NCBI RefSeq assembly: GCF_963378095.1
Contig: NZ_OY726397.1
Coordinates: 4,650,001 to 4,714,000 of the forward strand
DNA length: 64,000 nucleotides
From: Mycolicibacterium sp. MU0053
GTDB lineage: Bacteria; Actinomycetota; Actinomycetes; Mycobacteriales; Mycobacteriaceae
Direction: 5' to 3'
The notes under the pieces were generated by a model. That model saw only the letters and a list, made by a program, of their open reading frames with translations. It was not told the origin of the DNA and searched no databases. A program made the position numbers and the translations under genes. This document shows positions 61,385-64,000 of this stretch, in pieces; positions within the stretch are counted from its first letter, which is position 1; each line of letters begins with the position of its first letter.

Positions 61385-61896
61385 TGGCCCCCCTCCTCGA
61401 TCGCGGTGACCACCCAACGGTTGCCATTCTCCACCCGGTTGCCGTCCGGCATGACGGTGACGGTCTTGGTCACCACCACCACCGTGGCGCTGTCGTCGTC
61501 GTTGAACCGTTGCACGCCGGCCTCGACCACCTCACCGGTGGTCGGCTCCGACCGTGCCACGGTGACCGCCACCTCGTTGATGCGGGATTGAAAGTTCTCG
61601 GCGAATTTGCCCGTGGCCTGGGCCAGCACGCCGTCGGCGTAGGCGTTGGCGTTGAACGGGTCCGGCGAGGTGAACTCGGTCATGAACGACCGCACGAAGC
61701 CGAGGGTCGCCACCGTGCGCATCGCCTCCCGGTGTTGCTTCTGGTGCGTGAACAGCACCACGGCGCTGACGGCCACCGCGGCGACGATCAACACGAGCGC
61801 CGCGGCCAACACCGCGGTCAGCCCGCGAGTCCGGGGCGGTGGCGCCGGCAGCTCGGTGAAACTTGTTGCGGCCGAGAGATTTCGACGCGGACTCAT
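61351..61896 (-). CDS. Mce-associated membrane protein (Rv0177-like)
   Basis: A 181-residue single-pass protein. The TM helix is at about 25-50 (LTAVLAAALVLIVAAVAVSA). The Mas domain has FMTEFTSPDPFNANAYADGV and ends GGQWKISELVPVI. Its ATG overlaps the stop of the RDD gene as ATGA. It belongs to the chain of overlapping genes after mce1F and its length matches Rv0177. Confidence 0.86.
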   Translation of the reverse strand: MSPRRNLSAATSFTELPAPPPRTRGLTAVLAAALVLIVAAVAVSAVVLFTHQKQHREAMRTVATLGFVRSFMTEFTSPDPFNANAYADGVLAQATGKFAENFQSRINEVAVTVARSEPTTGEVVEAGVQRFNDDDSATVVVVTKTVTVMPDGNRVENGNRWVVTAIEEGGQWKISELVPVI

Positions 61897-62888
61897 CCGC
61901 CACCCCCGGCCGGGTCGGGTTTGGCCAGCACCGTCAGGTTGTCCACCTTCCACTGGCCGTCGCTGCGCGCGAAGTCGACCTGCACCGTGGCGGAGATGGT
62001 CCGGAAGTCCGGCGGCACTCCACGCTGGCCCTGCAGCAGCACCAACATCGTGCCGCGATCGGCGGTCGCGGTCAGCACGGCGGCGTTGGGCGACCAGTAG
62101 TCGTTGTCGACGACGGAGTTGTCGCCCGCGGCCCGCCGGATGGTGTTCTGCTGTTCCTCCAGTTGCGGGCGGTAGGAATCGGTCACCACCGCGGCGGCCC
62201 GCTCGAAGTCCTCCTGCAGCGAGGCGGCCTGATAGCTGAGCATGTCGGTCACCAACTTCGGGCCCTGCACCGCCAACTGCTCACGGGTCTGGGCCAACCG
62301 CTGATCGGGTAGGTACACCGTGCTGTATCCCAACGCCGCGGCGGCGACCGCGATGATGGCACCGGCCGAAACCGCCTTCACCACGGTGGCTTTGGCCCGC
62401 CGCGGTTTGGGGGTGCGCACCCTGACCTCGGTGCGCGCCAGGATGTCGGCGACCGTCCGGTTGCGGCTGTCCCACAGCGGCCACAACCAGCCCAGCAGCA
62501 GGGCCGCGGTGTCGACCAGGTGCGCGGCGTCGCGGGCCAGCAGGCGCCACGGCCCCAACTCGGTCGTGGCGGTGCCGTCGCGGCCCACCACCGCGATCCC
62601 GAACAGCGCCCGGCCCATGCTCCATCCGGTCAGTGCCGGGAGCAGCAGGCGATTGGCCGTCACCGCCAGCAGCACCACGGCCGCGGCGATCACCGTCACC
62701 CACCACAGCCATCCGCCCCCCGGGGTCGACCACGCGACCAACCCCAGGGCGGTGAGCACGCCGAGTCCGGCCAGCACGTCCAGCCCGAAGGCCCCCGCGC
62801 GGGCCGGCCAGGACGCCAGCGTCACCTCGGCGGGATCGGCTGCGGCCGTGGGGGTATCGAGGTCATCGCGGGTCGGCAATTCCGTCAC
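61893..62888 (-). CDS. RDD/Mce-associated membrane protein (Rv0176-like)
   Basis: A 331-residue fusion. An RDD domain (about 25-140) has WPARAGAFGLDVLAGLGVLT, WSMGRALFGIAVV and WDSRNRTVADILARTEV. A further TM helix at about 165-185 leads into a Mas-type extracytoplasmic domain ending DGQWKVDNLTVL. The GTG at 62888 overlaps the upstream stop (GTGA); a longer frame is shadow sequence. Rv0176 has the same fusion and position. Confidence 0.87.
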   Translation of the reverse strand: MTELPTRDDLDTPTAAADPAEVTLASWPARAGAFGLDVLAGLGVLTALGLVAWSTPGGGWLWWVTVIAAAVVLLAVTANRLLLPALTGWSMGRALFGIAVVGRDGTATTELGPWRLLARDAAHLVDTAALLLGWLWPLWDSRNRTVADILARTEVRVRTPKPRRAKATVVKAVSAGAIIAVAAAALGYSTVYLPDQRLAQTREQLAVQGPKLVTDMLSYQAASLQEDFERAAAVVTDSYRPQLEEQQNTIRRAAGDNSVVDNDYWSPNAAVLTATADRGTMLVLLQGQRGVPPDFRTISATVQVDFARSDGQWKVDNLTVLAKPDPAGGGG

Positions 62889-63562
62889 CGGGTCACCTGG
62901 TCGAGCTTGGCGATCTTGTAGGTGCCGTCGGTGGGAGCCATCTGGACCCGCAGCCGATAGCCGGTCTCCTGATCCTGGACCGTGCTGTTGCTGACCTTGA
63001 CGCGCAGCGCCACCAGCACGTCCACCGAGCCGTCGTCGTGGTGGCGTTCGGCGGCCGCGCGAATATTGGTCACCCGGACCTGGGCGTTGGCGGCCTGGTA
63101 GGCGTCGACCAGGATGCTGCTGTAGAGCACCGCCTGAGCGCCGAAATCGCCTGTGCCGCATTCGATGATCTTGCGCTGGCTGGCCTCCATGGCCGCCAGG
63201 TCCGGGGCCTGGGTGGCGATCACGCAATCCTTGGCCGCCTGCACCGCCGCCGCCTCGGCCGCGTTGCGGTCCCCCATGTCCTCGTCAGCGGACTTGGCGA
63301 GTACGCCGGCCCCGGTGATCAGCAGCGCCAGCAGCAGCAGGGTCGCGCATACGCCGACCACCCAGCCCCGGCTGTACAGCCGGGAACGCTGCTGCGGTTT
63401 GCCCACCTCCGAGCGACTGTCAGCGACGATCTCGGCGCCCTCGTCGCCCTGCCGCTCGTTGTCGCTGTGAGGTGGGCAAACCGCATCGGCATCTTCGACC
63501 GCGAGCTCGCCGCCCTCGTCCTCGGGTGGGGTCAGCCGGCCGGAGCCAGCATCTCCTTCCAT
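62885..63562 (-). CDS. Mce-associated membrane protein (Rv0175-like)
   Basis: A 225-residue single-pass protein with an acidic N-terminus (about 60 residues), TM at about 66-88 (GWVVGVCATLLLLALLITGA) and a Mas domain with two Cys (ACs in KDCVIATQAP and KIIECGTGDF) that could form a disulphide. It ends TDGTYKIAKLDQVTR. The start lies 31 bases inside the end of mce1F, the normal arrangement of this operon. Confidence 0.87.
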   Translation of the reverse strand: MEGDAGSGRLTPPEDEGGELAVEDADAVCPPHSDNERQGDEGAEIVADSRSEVGKPQQRSRLYSRGWVVGVCATLLLLALLITGAGVLAKSADEDMGDRNAAEAAAVQAAKDCVIATQAPDLAAMEASQRKIIECGTGDFGAQAVLYSSILVDAYQAANAQVRVTNIRAAAERHHDDGSVDVLVALRVKVSNSTVQDQETGYRLRVQMAPTDGTYKIAKLDQVTR

Positions 63563-64000
63563 CCGTCGTCTCCTGTGTTGGTCGAACTGTCGACGGTGTA
63601 CTTCACGCCGTCGGGCCCGACGACTTCACCACGTTGCGGGTTGTACACCGCGGCGGTGCTTGATGTCGGAGTGTAGATACACGGGTTGGGTTGCTGGCCA
63701 CTGCACTGCACCGTGCCGCTGCCCGGCGGGGACAGCGGATCGCTGACGATCGGCGCCGGCGGCGGCAACTTGTCCGCGGGCAGCGGGTTGAGGCCGGTGT
63801 TGATCGACGGCGCCGGAATCACCCGGCCCGGGTCCACCGGCTGATCGCAGCGCGCGCCGGGCGCGGGGCAGTTCAGCATCTGATTCGGATCGCCGTACCA
63901 GGGGTTGGTCCCCATCGGCACGTACGGTTCCTCGGACCGGCATTCCCGCGGCGTCGCGGCGCGCTTGCCCGGCACATCGGCGCACGGATAGTTGCGGGCA
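63532..64000 (-). CDS. mce1F: Mce1F, C-terminal end (gene continues beyond right edge)
   Basis: The minus-strand frame is open to the window edge, with about 155 codons visible. The visible part is the Pro-rich C-terminal tail of an MceF protein: PYVPMGTNPWYGDPNQMLNC, then PSINTGLNPLPADKLPPPAP and SGQQPNPCIYTP. The MCE domain and helical channel region lie outside. Mce1F is the last of the six Mce1 subunits that import fatty acids. Assignment to Mce1 rests on the four following Rv0175-Rv0178-like genes. Confidence 0.85.
   Translation of the reverse strand, partial: ARNYPCADVPGKRAATPRECRSEEPYVPMGTNPWYGDPNQMLNCPAPGARCDQPVDPGRVIPAPSINTGLNPLPADKLPPPAPIVSDPLSPPGSGTVQCSGQQPNPCIYTPTSSTAAVYNPQRGEVVGPDGVKYTVDSSTNTGDDGWKEMLAPAG

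Overview
The window is high-GC actinobacterial chromosome and reads as a rapidly growing Mycobacterium (Mycolicibacterium). The reasons are MmpL11, Mce1F with its four Mce-associated proteins, Rv0203-type hemophores, a FadD32-type acyl-AMP ligase and many GTG or GTGA-coupled starts. Between about 9.2 kb and 41 kb and again from 60.6 kb to the right edge, gene order is that of M. tuberculosis Rv0174-Rv0205 read backwards. The orthologues I recognise, left to right, are Rv0205, Rv0204c-like, Rv0203-like, mmpL11, Rv0201c, Rv0200, Rv0199, zmp1, Rv0192, Rv0191, ricR (Rv0190), ilvD, Rv0187, Rv0185, Rv0184, Rv0183, sigG, the Rv0181c pirin, and Rv0178 back to mce1F. Orthology calls rest on remembered family features and order, not on a search.

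Region 1 (1-9.1 kb) is an accessory one-carbon island lying where mmpL3 would be expected. On the minus strand a PucR regulator overlaps a homocysteine methyltransferase/methylene-THF reductase fusion, followed by a MetV-like zinc protein, a MetF and an uncharacterised partial gene, all tightly coupled. A LysR regulator is divergent. A second minus-strand operon encodes a bicupin, a MetE-like zinc methyltransferase and a VOC protein. Together they look like a demethylation and methyl-THF oxidation pathway for an unknown substrate.

Region 2 (9.2-29 kb) is core envelope biology. It holds an AI-2E permease, an M23 lipoprotein, a PrrA/PrrB-like two-component system translationally coupled to a hemophore, a second hemophore, MmpL11, Mce-associated proteins, the Zmp1 metalloprotease, an L,D-transpeptidase and a copper-responsive ricR operon with an intact operator, then ilvD. 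Region 3 (28-41 kb) has a membrane protein with a Pro/Thr-rich partner, an O-methyltransferase, a small metallopeptidase, a quinone oxidoreductase, two alpha/beta hydrolases (one without a recognisable nucleophile), sigG with a DNA-damage-type promoter, an SDR, a pirin and a lipoprotein sugar dehydrogenase.

Region 4 (41-60.6 kb) is a second accessory block. It contains a phosphodiester glycosidase, a DUF222/HNH endonuclease, and an Erm 23S rRNA methyltransferase. Erm is preceded by a 14-residue leader peptide carrying the IAVV stalling motif and by alternative RNA hairpins, forming a translational attenuator. Beyond it lie a fructosamine kinase, a metallo-beta-lactamase-fold hydrolase and three very large secreted PE-PPE-like proteins. 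These three and a 38-codon small gene each sit behind 11-bp-spaced CTGAG direct repeats and end in strong hairpins. An SDR, a YoaK-type membrane protein and a FAAL complete the block. Region 5 (60.6-64 kb) is the 3' end of the mce1 operon: Rv0178-, Rv0177-, Rv0176- and Rv0175-like genes and the C-terminus of Mce1F. I saw no tRNA, rRNA, CRISPR array or transposase.
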